Source: CAMYLR01 sp041577935
GTDB taxonomy: Bacteria > Gemmatimonadota > Gemmatimonadetes > JACCXV01 > JAHWKZ01
Assembly: GCA_041577935.1 (NCBI GenBank)
Contig: JBFGIA010000042.1
Span: forward strand, 1 to 18,937
Length of the DNA stretch: 18,937 nt
Direction: 5' to 3'
The first letter of the stretch is position 1; each line of letters starts with the position of its first letter. The notes beneath the pieces are model-generated. The model worked only from the letters and a program-made list of their open reading frames with translations, had not been told where the DNA came from and did no database searches. The position numbers and the translations under genes were made by a program. Of the stretch, positions 7,702 to 15,732 are shown in pieces.

Positions 7702-8826
7702 ATGCGACTGCTCTTCGTCGGCGATGTGTGTCTCGCCAACATCGACACCGAGACGTTCACGGTCGATCCGCAAATCGCCCAACTGCTCGCCAGCGCGGAT
7801 CTCCGAATAGCCAACCTCGAGTCACCGTTGACGATGTCAGAAGAAAAGGCACCACACCACCCCATCAACATGAAAGCAGAGCCTCGTACCAGCCAGATTC
7901 TCGAGGCGTTCGATGTTTTCTCGCTGGCCAACAATCACATCCTCGATTACGGAGAGATTGGGCTCGCCGATACAATCGAATTCCTGAGATCTGAGAACAA
8001 GTCGTATTTTGGTGCCGGCCTCGACGAACAGGCCGCAATAACCGCGTTGTATCTGGACCGGCCTGAGCGCAAGCTTGCATTTTTGGGCTTGTCACGTTGG
8101 TACCACGCCGGGCTATCCAAGGCCGGTACCGCGCCCGACCGTGTTCGAAAGCTCGAGAGCGAGATACAGAGGGCCAAGAGAGACAACCGCTTTGTCATCG
8201 CCTGTCCTCACTGGAACTACGAATACGTCGACTACCCTTCGCCCGATAGTGCGAGACTCGCGCATCGCCTGATGGACGCCGGCGTTGACGTGATCGTGGG
8301 TTCCCATCCACATGTCGTTCAGGGATACGAACGGTATCGGGGCAAGCTCGCCTTCTACAGTCTGGGTAATTTCGTATTTCACAATGATGAGCGTGAGCTC
8401 GCCGACGTTTCGCAGATCGCCCAATTCATCAGACCAGGCTCTCTGAACCAGACCTGCATCTTATCGATCGAGCTGAACGAAGACGGGGTGGTGGGCCACG
8501 AGCTCATCCCAGTCCACTCCGACAACACAGGGCTTCGGCTCCAGACGCCGGAGCGCTCTTCGACTTTCTTGCGCAAGATAGAGGCGATCTCCCGGCCGCT
8601 GGCAAATCCAGCCCAACAGCGACGGTTGTTCTATCAACAGGCCACCAGGATATCCCAGAAGTCGAGCACCACTCTGCTAGTGGTCCTTCGACAGCAGGGG
8701 CTGCTGAGCTTCATCCGGGTGCTGTCCGGTATCCGGAAGCAGGACCTGAAAATCGTCGCATACTCAATACTGCTTCGACTGGGCCTGTTGCCAAAGGCCA
8801 CCTCTGCACAACCAGCCGATGAGTAA
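7702..8826 (+). CDS. CapA-family metallophosphatase-like protein
   Basis: Member of the CapA/PgsA (PGA_cap) family, calcineurin-like metallophosphoesterase folds linked in some bacteria to poly-gamma-glutamate capsule synthesis or export. The 374-aa protein shows GDVCLANID (7-15), NLESPL (38-43), LANNHILDYG (75-84), PHWNYEY (159-165), GSHPHVVQG (190-198) and YSLGNFVF (209-216), so the metal-binding residues appear intact. Unlike PgsA it has no N-terminal membrane anchor or signal peptide; the domain starts at residue 1. A basic, partly hydrophobic helical tail (about 324-366) might associate with a membrane. A Shine-Dalgarno GGAGG at 7690-7694 supports the ATG. No PgsB/PgsC-type ligase genes lie nearby, so a capsule role should not be assumed. 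It overlaps the next gene by 8 bp. Confidence 0.85.
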   Translation: MRLLFVGDVCLANIDTETFTVDPQIAQLLASADLRIANLESPLTMSEEKAPHHPINMKAEPRTSQILEAFDVFSLANNHILDYGEIGLADTIEFLRSENKSYFGAGLDEQAAITALYLDRPERKLAFLGLSRWYHAGLSKAGTAPDRVRKLESEIQRAKRDNRFVIACPHWNYEYVDYPSPDSARLAHRLMDAGVDVIVGSHPHVVQGYERYRGKLAFYSLGNFVFHNDERELADVSQIAQFIRPGSLNQTCILSIELNEDGVVGHELIPVHSDNTGLRLQTPERSSTFLRKIEAISRPLANPAQQRRLFYQQATRISQKSSTTLLVVLRQQGLLSFIRVLSGIRKQDLKIVAYSILLRLGLLPKATSAQPADE

Positions 8827-9811
8827 GAGATCCCTGTTCACGATCACGTTTCTGGTTGGCTTGGGATTGCTGATCGGCTTACTGGTGTGGCAAGGGCTTG
8901 GCACGATCGCGGAGCTTTTTGTCGCGGCGGGATGGAGGATCCTCTTCCTGCCGCTGTTCTTCGTGCCGAACATAATCCTGAGCAGCATCGGGTGGTGGTT
9001 GCTGTTTCGGGCCGAAGCAAGACCGCGCCTACCGATGATCCTACGATCGATGTGGGTAGGGTTTGCGATGGAGGGCCTACTGCCACTGGGAGCTCTCGGC
9101 GGAAAACTCGTCAGGGTACGAATGCTGATGCAGCGCGGTGTGCGAGGCGTCGATAGTGCCGCTTCAGTGATCGCTGACACCACCGTGAACGGTTTGGCTC
9201 TAGCCCTCATCGCCGTCGTCGGCGTCACATCGCTCGTTTTTCTGAAAGCCGAAGGTCGACTCGTGCTTTGGGCGATTGTCGGCACCGGCGCGCTGGCTGT
9301 GTTGATCGTCGGCATCCTCTACCTCCAACACTCCGGTGTCATCGGATACGTGGCCAGAATCACGGCCAAGCGGAGCGAGAAAGCATACGTCCGCGGTCTG
9401 GCTCAAAACGCGGAGGAAATCGAGGCCGTTCTTAGACTCCTCTACGCCAAGGTGGGCCGGGTCGTCGTTGCCGGCCTACTCAAATTCACCGGTCACCTGC
9501 TGCTCGCGGGTGAAGTCTGGCTAGCGCTCTACCTGATGGGGCAGCCTGTTTCTCCATTGGAGGCCATCGTGCTGAGAAGCCTCAACCTGGCGCTCATGTT
9601 TGCCGCCGTTCAATTCGTGCCGCTTGGCTTTGGCATCCAGGAGGGTGGGTACATCGCAATCGGAGCACTGCTCGGGCTGCCACCGGGCGTGATGCTGGCC
9701 GTATCGTTGGCGACTCGAGCCCGAGACTTAATCATCGGTGTTCCCGCGTTGATCAGCTGGCAGTTGTCCGAAGGTGCCGCCTGGCGCCGCGCGGACCAAG
9801 CTACGCCGTAG
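8819..9811 (+). CDS. HpnL-like / lysylphosphatidylglycerol synthase TM-region (flippase-like) membrane protein
   Basis: Polytopic inner-membrane protein of 330 aa with about eight hydrophobic segments, including 7-25, 41-63, 121-141, 149-169, 214-238, 251-268 and 279-297. The pattern EGLLPLGALGGKLVRVRMLMQRG (85-107), ADTTVNG (119-125) and LGFGIQEGGY (269-278) fits the LPG_synthase_TM/UPF0104 superfamily and especially HpnL, which is associated with hopanoid or hopanoid-lipid handling. The soluble lysyltransferase domain of MprF is absent, so this is not a lysyl-PG synthase. The start ATG at 8819 lies 8 bp inside the end of the capA-like gene, so the two are very likely co-translated. The 3' end overlaps convergent coaX by 11 bp. 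The substrate is unknown; a lipid-transport role is inferred from the family. Confidence 0.8.
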   Translation: MSKRSLFTITFLVGLGLLIGLLVWQGLGTIAELFVAAGWRILFLPLFFVPNIILSSIGWWLLFRAEARPRLPMILRSMWVGFAMEGLLPLGALGGKLVRVRMLMQRGVRGVDSAASVIADTTVNGLALALIAVVGVTSLVFLKAEGRLVLWAIVGTGALAVLIVGILYLQHSGVIGYVARITAKRSEKAYVRGLAQNAEEIEAVLRLLYAKVGRVVVAGLLKFTGHLLLAGEVWLALYLMGQPVSPLEAIVLRSLNLALMFAAVQFVPLGFGIQEGGYIAIGALLGLPPGVMLAVSLATRARDLIIGVPALISWQLSEGAAWRRADQATP

Positions 9812-10580
9812 CGGGCAATAGCCTCTCGTACCCCCAACCGATCCCCTTCAGCGTCAGGTCGGCGTCGATGAGATCGACCGAACGGCAATCCGGCCCGACA
9901 ACACCAGACAATCCCCCGGTGGCGATCACCCGCGCCGTGGGGTCCCACTCTTCTCGGATCCGCGCTACCAGTCCATCGACCATCGCCACCGCCCCGCCAT
10001 AGACACCGATTTGTACGTTGGAGACAGTGGTCTTACCGATAAACGACTGCGGATGCGAACGGGCGATGCGTGGCAATAGTGCGGTCGCCCCCGTGAACCT
10101 CTCGAACCCGCTCTCGATCCCGGGCGCGATGATGCCTCCCAAGAAAGCCCCATCCGCCGAAACGACGTCGAAGTTGGTCGCGGTACCGAAGTCGACCACA
10201 ATCGCCGCGCCAGGATACCCCAGATGAACACCCAACGTATTCGCCACACGGTCTGGTCCGACCTGGGTCGGTTCATCTACGTCGAGTTGAATCCCGAGTG
10301 CCGGAGCGTACCGAAACTCGTGTGCCTCGATCCCGAGATGCTTCTCGATCGCCTCGGCCAGAACCGCCGTCAAAGGCGGCACAACCGAGGCTAGACACGC
10401 CGCCGTTGGAGCGTGTTCAACATCGTGGCCGTGACCCAACAGGGCCCGGAGTAGTGCGCCCACCTCGTCTGGCGTGCGATGGCGGTTGGATCCGATGCGC
10501 CAGCGGCGGACGATCGCACCACCGCTCTCACGGATGCCGAGGACGGTGGACGAGTTTCCTATGTCAGCGACTAGGAGCAT
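9801..10580 (-). CDS. coaX: Type III pantothenate kinase
   Basis: Phosphorylates pantothenate, the first step of coenzyme A synthesis; the CoaX type is not inhibited by CoA in characterised members. The 259-aa protein belongs to the ASKHA kinase fold: phosphate-1 motif DIGNS (6-10), GPDRVAN (108-114), the phosphate-2 stretch VDFGTATNFDVV (129-140) and GGIIAPGI (148-155), plus a C-terminal adenosine segment ATGGLSG. The start is ATG at 10580, 15 bp downstream of birA, with only a weak ribosome-binding site. It appears to be the last gene of the long minus-strand run. Its 3' end overlaps the end of the convergent membrane protein gene. I see no terminator. Confidence 0.95.
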   Translation of the reverse strand: MLLVADIGNSSTVLGIRESGGAIVRRWRIGSNRHRTPDEVGALLRALLGHGHDVEHAPTAACLASVVPPLTAVLAEAIEKHLGIEAHEFRYAPALGIQLDVDEPTQVGPDRVANTLGVHLGYPGAAIVVDFGTATNFDVVSADGAFLGGIIAPGIESGFERFTGATALLPRIARSHPQSFIGKTTVSNVQIGVYGGAVAMVDGLVARIREEWDPTARVIATGGLSGVVGPDCRSVDLIDADLTLKGIGWGYERLLPATA

Positions 10581-10595
10581 CGGCTGAAGATACCG

Positions 10596-11372
10596 CTAGC
10601 CGCGGTCGGCGGCGCGAACCCGGTACGCGTCCCCACTAGCGAACGTAGTCGTGCCGGTCACTGTTTCGAGTAGCAGCTCGCCTGAGGCCGTCAAGCCTCT
10701 GTATCGACCGGTATAGACCTGCCCCGCCGATTCGACCTCGAGCTCGACGCCAGACCTCCAAACGTCGCGCTCCGGCCACCGCGCGAGCATCCCCGGTATC
10801 GATGCGCCCCCACTCTCGAGCACGCCGACCGCAGCTTCGAGTAGCAACTCGGCAACCGCTTTCCCGCCCGGCCAATCAAACCAGTGATCGACCAAAGCGG
10901 TAGCGGTCCCAGCGAAGTCTTCGGGCACGACCCCTAGGTTGGCGCCAACGCCGATCAGGAGTGCTCCGCGTGCCGGCCAGCGGGAGGCCAACATGCCGGC
11001 CCACTTGCGGCCCGCGATGTAGCCATCGTTGGGCCACTTGCAGCGTGTCGAGGGACCCCCGTGCCCCTCCACTGTCTCCGCCAAGGCGAGCTGGAGCGCG
11101 GCCAAAAGCGCTGGCGGAAACTCCTCCGAGGGGTCAGGCCAGGCGATCGTCGCGTGCAGGTTTCCGCTCGGGCTGGCCCAGCGTCGATCTTCCCGACCAC
11201 GACCCAGAGATTGTCGTTCAGCGAGGTGAATCGTCGGCAAGGGACCGGTGTCAGCCCGCGCGACATCCATCGTCGAGGTTACATCCGCGTACGTGACGAC
11301 ACGGACGCCGAGCTTCTGGCCCAGCTGCTCGGCGCTCAACCCAAGCGGTTCTATCGCCTCTCGATCAGACAC
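10596..11372 (-). CDS. birA: Biotin--[acetyl-CoA-carboxylase] ligase, monofunctional
   Basis: Activates biotin as biotinyl-AMP and attaches it to the lysine of the biotin carboxyl carrier protein. The catalytic motifs are GRGREDRRWASPSG (57-70, the biotinyl-AMP loop), KWPND (112-116) and GRKWAGMLAS. A C-terminal SH3-like part follows (about 200-258). There is no N-terminal winged-helix domain, so this is a non-regulatory ligase unlike E. coli BirA. The frame is open up to a TTG at 11423, but that would place 73 bp inside nadC. I prefer the GTG at 11370-11372, which overlaps the nadC stop by 22 bp and gives 258 aa. No good ribosome-binding site marks either start, so translational coupling with nadC is likely and the exact start is uncertain. 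Confidence 0.92.
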   Translation of the reverse strand: MSDREAIEPLGLSAEQLGQKLGVRVVTYADVTSTMDVARADTGPLPTIHLAERQSLGRGREDRRWASPSGNLHATIAWPDPSEEFPPALLAALQLALAETVEGHGGPSTRCKWPNDGYIAGRKWAGMLASRWPARGALLIGVGANLGVVPEDFAGTATALVDHWFDWPGGKAVAELLLEAAVGVLESGGASIPGMLARWPERDVWRSGVELEVESAGQVYTGRYRGLTASGELLLETVTGTTTFASGDAYRVRAADRG

Positions 11373-12223
11373 GAAAAATCGAGGGCTGGAGCCGAATGCG
11401 TGAGCGCACCCACCGAGATCCAATCGACCCCCGAGGTGGCGATCGAACGCACCGTGTCGAGTCGCACATTACCGCTGGCCTCGATCAGTATGGCAGCGTC
11501 AGCAGCGCGTATGCGCTCCACTGCGACTCTGAGATGTTCGATCCTGAAGTTGTCACACATGATACGATCGGGGCGGCTGTCCGATGCCAACGCTTCGTCG
11601 ACCTCAGCCAGCGACGCGACCTCGAGCTCGACCGGTTGACGACCGGTGTTGGCGGCGGCGACCCGCTCGAGGGCGACGGTGATCCCGCCGGCAGCAGCGA
11701 GGTGGTTCTCCTTCACCAAGTAGGCGTCGTACAGACCCATGCGGTGATTGTGCCCGCCACCGGCAGCTACTGCGGCTTTCTCGAGCATCCTCCAACCCGG
11801 CGTGGTCTTCCGGGTGTCGACGATCTTAGCGCCCGTCCCATCGATCGCGTCAACAAACGCTGCGGTAAGGGTCGCAATGCCAGACAAGCGCTGGAGAAAG
11901 TTGAGCGCCGTCCGCTCAGCCATCAGCAACGAGGCGAACGAGCCCGTGGCAGTCAGCACAACCGTCTCCGACTCCACCCGTTTACCGTCGTTGGTCTTCA
12001 ACACAACCGCGACCTCGGGATCAACCTGATGATACGTTTCGGCGACTGCGCCCAACCCCGCTATCACACCAGCTGATCGAGCCACGATCCTAGCCTCGCC
12101 GACGAGGTCCGAAGGAACAGTGGCCGCGGTCGTCACGTCACCCTGCCCCACATCTTCGACCAGTGCGATGCGAACAAACGGCGACCAAGCCGACGAGCCT
12201 CCGCTCTGTTTTTGATCGCTCAA
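11351..12223 (-). CDS. nadC: Nicotinate-nucleotide pyrophosphorylase (quinolinate phosphoribosyltransferase)
   Basis: Converts quinolinate and PRPP to nicotinate mononucleotide, CO2 and PPi in de novo NAD synthesis. Diagnostic blocks are EDVGQGDVTT near the N-terminus, ERTALNFLQRLSGIAT, DTRKTTPGWRMLEKAAV, then GGGHNHRMGL and LVKENH, and near the end EASGNVRLDTV and DWISVGALTHS. I use the TTG at 12221-12223, whose last two bases are the first two of the uppP stop (TTGA, a 4-bp overlap) and which has AAGGTGG just upstream; this gives 290 aa, normal for the family. The frame extends further upstream to another TTG at 12274, but that would lie inside uppP. nadA and nadB are not in the window. Confidence 0.95.
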   Translation of the reverse strand: MSDQKQSGGSSAWSPFVRIALVEDVGQGDVTTAATVPSDLVGEARIVARSAGVIAGLGAVAETYHQVDPEVAVVLKTNDGKRVESETVVLTATGSFASLLMAERTALNFLQRLSGIATLTAAFVDAIDGTGAKIVDTRKTTPGWRMLEKAAVAAGGGHNHRMGLYDAYLVKENHLAAAGGITVALERVAAANTGRQPVELEVASLAEVDEALASDSRPDRIMCDNFRIEHLRVAVERIRAADAAILIEASGNVRLDTVRSIATSGVDWISVGALTHSAPALDFSCLIERR

Positions 12224-13002
12224 CTCGCCACCTTCAACAAGTACGCTCCAAATGCCACCGCAAGGGTCCAGCAATAGATGCCAAACCGATCAAGACGACC
12301 GCCCTGAATGATGCGGAAGACGATCGCCATGCCGACCAACGCGCTGGTGAACGCGGCCGTCGTCCCCCACACATAGGCCGCTGACCCGTCGTCGATCGCC
12401 AGCTGGATAGCGTTCGTCTCGAAGATGACCGCGCCAGCGATCGCCGGCACCCCGAGCAAGAACGCAAACTCGGCCGCGGCGTACGGGGCGACACCCAACC
12501 AGAGCGCGGCCACGATCGTGATGCCGGACCGGCTAATGCCCGGCATCAGCGCCACCGCCTGGGCGCAGCCGATCAACCAGGCGGCCAACCAGGTAGGCTC
12601 GGGCCTTTCCACCGATCTCATGTCGGGTCGCGCTCTAAACCGCAATGACAGGAGTACGGTGCCGGTAACCGCCAGCGACACCGCCACCGTCAGCGGCGTC
12701 TGGAAGGCGCGCTCCACCACATCACGAAAGGCGATTGCCGAAACCACGATCGGTACCGTCGCCAGTACCAGCTTACCCATGTAGCCGACTTCGGCGCCGA
12801 GAATCATCTCCGCCACGCGGCGTCGAAAGTAAAACAAAACCGCCAATAATGTGGCCCCATGAACCGCGATCTCGAACGGCAAGGGTTGTGTATCCAGCCC
12901 GAACAGCGTCCGGCCAATCACCAGGTGACCGCTCGAAGAGACAGGCAGGAACTCGGTCAATCCCTGTATTATGCCCAACACAAACCCTTGGAGCGCGGTC
13001 AT
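12220..13002 (-). CDS. uppP: Undecaprenyl-diphosphatase (UppP/BacA)
   Basis: Integral membrane phosphatase that dephosphorylates undecaprenyl pyrophosphate so the lipid carrier can be reused for peptidoglycan and O-antigen synthesis; overexpression is known to give bacitracin resistance. The 260-aa, mostly hydrophobic protein contains QGLTEFLPVSSSGHL (13-27), with the family's Q/ExxxE motif, and MPGISRSGITI, the second conserved catalytic segment. I start at the ATG at 13000-13002, which overlaps the miaA stop (ATGA) and has GGGAG about 9 bases upstream. An ATG five codons earlier (13017) is possible but less well placed. Confidence 0.95.
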   Translation of the reverse strand: MTALQGFVLGIIQGLTEFLPVSSSGHLVIGRTLFGLDTQPLPFEIAVHGATLLAVLFYFRRRVAEMILGAEVGYMGKLVLATVPIVVSAIAFRDVVERAFQTPLTVAVSLAVTGTVLLSLRFRARPDMRSVERPEPTWLAAWLIGCAQAVALMPGISRSGITIVAALWLGVAPYAAAEFAFLLGVPAIAGAVIFETNAIQLAIDDGSAAYVWGTTAAFTSALVGMAIVFRIIQGGRLDRFGIYCWTLAVAFGAYLLKVAS

Positions 13003-13913
13003 CGTGTGGACTCCCATATGGCAAGCACACTCTCGAACGCCTCGACCGCTGACACCGCCCGGTAGTCGCCCTGATTGCGAAACCAGGTCTCCTGGCGCTT
13101 AGCGTAGTGTCGGGTGGCACGATCGATTTCGCGAACGACGTCCTCACGACCGCACTGACCAGCGAAAAACGGCCACCACTCCTGATAGCCGATCGTATCG
13201 AGACCAGCTGTCTCGGGAGTGAGCCCGGCATCGAAAAACCGCTGCGCTTCCGCCTCGAGTCCCAACTCGAGCATCGCCGCCAGGCGCTCTTTGATGCGCT
13301 GATGAAGCTCAACTCTTGGGCGCGTCAACCATACCGCCACGTGGGGTCGGATATCATGGGTACGGGTCACCTGTTTCGACAGCGGCTCACCAGTCAGCAA
13401 ATAGACCTCAAGTGCGCGCTCAACCCGTTGGCTGTCGTGTGGATGCAACCGAGCCGCTGTCGCTGGGTCGACAACAGCCAATGCGGCGTGCCGTTCGCGC
13501 TTAGGAATGGTCTCGATCCGAGAGCGCGCTCTTGCCCGATCTTCGGTCGCCGGTCCTCCATCGAGGGGGTCAAGCTGACCAGCTAACGCGGCCAAGTAGA
13601 ACCCCGTGCCACCACACACCACCGCTGTTCGACCGCGTTCCTGTATGTCGATGATGGCGCTCTGAGCGTCGCGCGCATAGTCCGCCGCGCTGTATGGGGC
13701 ACCGACATCGACAACGTCGATCATATGATGCGGCACAGCGCGGCGTTCATTGGCGGTCGGCTTGGCAGTGCCGATGTCGAGTCCGCGATAAACCTGGCGT
13801 GAATCGGCGATGACGATCTCCCCATTCAACTCTTGAGCGATCGTGATCGCAACACTGGTCTTCCCGACGGCGGTGGGGCCGGCTATGACGAGATACGCTG
13901 AGTCGGTGTTCAT
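12999..13913 (-). CDS. miaA: tRNA dimethylallyltransferase
   Basis: Adds a dimethylallyl group to N6 of A37 in tRNAs that read UNN codons. The 304-aa protein has the P-loop GPTAVGKTS (12-20), the DSRQVYRGLDIGTAKPT block (37-53), PHHMIDVVD (61-69), the CGGTGFYLAAL segment (100-110) and the C-terminal RQETWFRNQ. The length is normal. The ATG at 13911-13913 is 12 bp downstream of mutL, and the stop overlaps the uppP start by four bases. The mutL-miaA order is widely conserved; hfq, which often follows in proteobacteria, is absent here. Confidence 0.97.
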   Translation of the reverse strand: MNTDSAYLVIAGPTAVGKTSVAITIAQELNGEIVIADSRQVYRGLDIGTAKPTANERRAVPHHMIDVVDVGAPYSAADYARDAQSAIIDIQERGRTAVVCGGTGFYLAALAGQLDPLDGGPATEDRARARSRIETIPKRERHAALAVVDPATAARLHPHDSQRVERALEVYLLTGEPLSKQVTRTHDIRPHVAVWLTRPRVELHQRIKERLAAMLELGLEAEAQRFFDAGLTPETAGLDTIGYQEWWPFFAGQCGREDVVREIDRATRHYAKRQETWFRNQGDYRAVSAVEAFESVLAIWESTR

Positions 13914-13925
13914 CCAGCTGAACGA

Positions 13926-15707
13926 TCAGTGCCGACCGAACTGGCGGTTTAGATCCTCGAGGGCGATCTGCACCACTGCCGGGCGACCGTGCACATCGTC
14001 GTAGGGCAGCTCGGTGGCGAACAACCGATCAATGACTTCGCCCATCTCGGTTTGCGTCAGCGGTTGGCCAGCTTTGATCGCCGCCTTACACGCGAACAGC
14101 CGCGCGACACGCTCATGCTGGTTCATGTCAGCGCTACCGGCGCCCGGGTCGGAAAGATCATCCAGCAGATCGGCCAAAGCCGTCTCAGCATCGAACGCAT
14201 GCCGGAAAGCCGGCACCGCGGAGATCGCGATGGAGTCACCGCCAAATGGTTCGACCTCAAATCCCAGCCGTTCGATCAGACCGCGATACGACTCCCAGGT
14301 CGCAAACTGCTCGGGTGTAAGATGCAGCACCGTCGGGAACAAGAGGCGCTGACCGGGACGCGGCTGCTCACGAATATCGCCGATGACCTGCTCGTAGAGA
14401 ATTCGCTCGTGAGCCGAATGTTGATCGATGAACACGACACCAGTCGTCGTCTGCGCCAGGATATAGCGGTTGTGAAGTTGCCATACCGACGGCAGCACCT
14501 CGCGATCGATGGCGTCGGTGATCTCTGCTTCTGGACCGGCTATTCGACCAGCGATTGCGTCGTCGGCTGGCGGCGATTCGGCGTTTGGTCGATCCACGCT
14601 AGGAGCTCGTCGGGCCCTCGCGCGGCGACCAGACAGGAACAACCCCAGCTGCCCAGCATCGGGCGGGCCGGTCTCCGCCACGCGATCGACGCGGGGTCTG
14701 ACCGGCTGAGCTGCGACATGGCCGGCGCCCAGCGCTGCTCGAACAGCTTCCTCCACCGCGTGGGCCACCTGCGCTCCGGACCGCAGCCGTACTTCGCGCT
14801 TCGAAGGATGCACGTTGACGTCGACTTTATCGGGGTCGACCTCGATAAACAGATAGAGGTCTGGCCTGGCCCCGGCCGGCAGCGTGGAGCGATAGCCGCT
14901 CAGCGCAGCGCGCACAAGCTCGCTGGCGTCCACCGGTCGACCGTTTACGAACACAAACTGTCGTCGTCGCCCCGCACCGGCTGCCGCCGCCCGCTGCACC
15001 AACCCTCGAACGGTCGCTTCCGATGTGCTGTCGCCGATCGGGAGCAGCGTATTGACGTAAGCAGGTCCGTGCAACGAGGTAAGTCGCTCCGACAATGTGC
15101 GCGCAGGCGGGAGATCGAGGATACTGCGCCGGCCGTGAGTTACCCGCCAACCCACCTCGAGCCGGGCGAGCGCCAGCTCGAGCATTCGCCGCACGTTATT
15201 CGCCTGCTCAGTGCTGTGAGTTTTCAGGAACTTCCGTCTCGCGGGTGTGTTGAAGAACAACCCCCGCACGTCGACGGTCGTTCCGCGGGCCCGGGCAATC
15301 GGCTCGACCACCGCAAGCTCGCCACCGTCGACGCGAATCCGAGTCGCCTCGCCACCACCCCTGGGCGCAGTTTCGAGCATCACTCGGCTTACCGCGGCGA
15401 TCGACGGCAACGCCTCGCCACGGAACCCCAGCGTCTCGATCCGATCGAGATCCGTTGCCGCCATGATCTTACTGGTAGCGTGGCGTTCGAACGCCTGTAC
15501 CGCGTCATCACGCTCCATGCCAAGGCCGTCATCCGCCACGGTGATCCTCTCAAGCCCGGCCGACTCGAGTGTGACCTCGATTCGGGACGCGCCCGCATCG
15601 AGCGCATTGTCGACCAGTTCCTTGACCACCGATGATGGCCGTTCTACGACCTCTCCGGCGGCGATCTTGTTTACGACGCCCTCGGGGAGAACGTGTACGC
15701 TGGCCAT
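13926..15707 (-). CDS. mutL: DNA mismatch repair protein MutL, endonuclease-type
   Basis: Links MutS mismatch recognition to strand removal. The N-terminal GHKL ATPase is intact: KIAAGEVVERPSSVVKEL then VDNALDAGA (N34), DDGLGM (59-64), RHATSK (75-80), TLGFRGEAL (92-100) and FFNTPARRKFLK (151-162). A variable linker (about 330-405) contains QLGLF (353-357), a canonical sliding-clamp-binding pentapeptide. The C-terminal domain has DQHSAHERILYE (428-439), matching the endonuclease motif DQHA-x2-E-x4-E with Ser for Ala, plus HGRP (573-576) and a final FGR (590-592). The cysteine that often precedes HGRP is replaced by Val/Asp. The frame begins at a GTG at 15710, but the adjacent ATG (15705-15707) is the likelier start, giving 593 aa. 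mutS is not in the window. Confidence 0.96.
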   Translation of the reverse strand: MASVHVLPEGVVNKIAAGEVVERPSSVVKELVDNALDAGASRIEVTLESAGLERITVADDGLGMERDDAVQAFERHATSKIMAATDLDRIETLGFRGEALPSIAAVSRVMLETAPRGGGEATRIRVDGGELAVVEPIARARGTTVDVRGLFFNTPARRKFLKTHSTEQANNVRRMLELALARLEVGWRVTHGRRSILDLPPARTLSERLTSLHGPAYVNTLLPIGDSTSEATVRGLVQRAAAAGAGRRRQFVFVNGRPVDASELVRAALSGYRSTLPAGARPDLYLFIEVDPDKVDVNVHPSKREVRLRSGAQVAHAVEEAVRAALGAGHVAAQPVRPRVDRVAETGPPDAGQLGLFLSGRRARARRAPSVDRPNAESPPADDAIAGRIAGPEAEITDAIDREVLPSVWQLHNRYILAQTTTGVVFIDQHSAHERILYEQVIGDIREQPRPGQRLLFPTVLHLTPEQFATWESYRGLIERLGFEVEPFGGDSIAISAVPAFRHAFDAETALADLLDDLSDPGAGSADMNQHERVARLFACKAAIKAGQPLTQTEMGEVIDRLFATELPYDDVHGRPAVVQIALEDLNRQFGRH

Positions 15708-15732
15708 CACGACATCCTGGAAGGTGGAGAGT

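Noticed and set aside
8819..9811. Annotation as MprF lysylphosphatidylglycerol synthase
   Set aside because: Only the membrane part of the superfamily is present; the cytoplasmic aminoacyl-transfer domain is missing and motifs fit HpnL-like proteins better.
13989..15635. A 548-codon open frame on the plus strand antisense to mutL
   Set aside because: It lies wholly inside mutL, whose protein is unmistakable. Its translation is rich in Arg, His and Gln with no recognisable domain, as expected when a GC-rich gene is read on the opposite strand.
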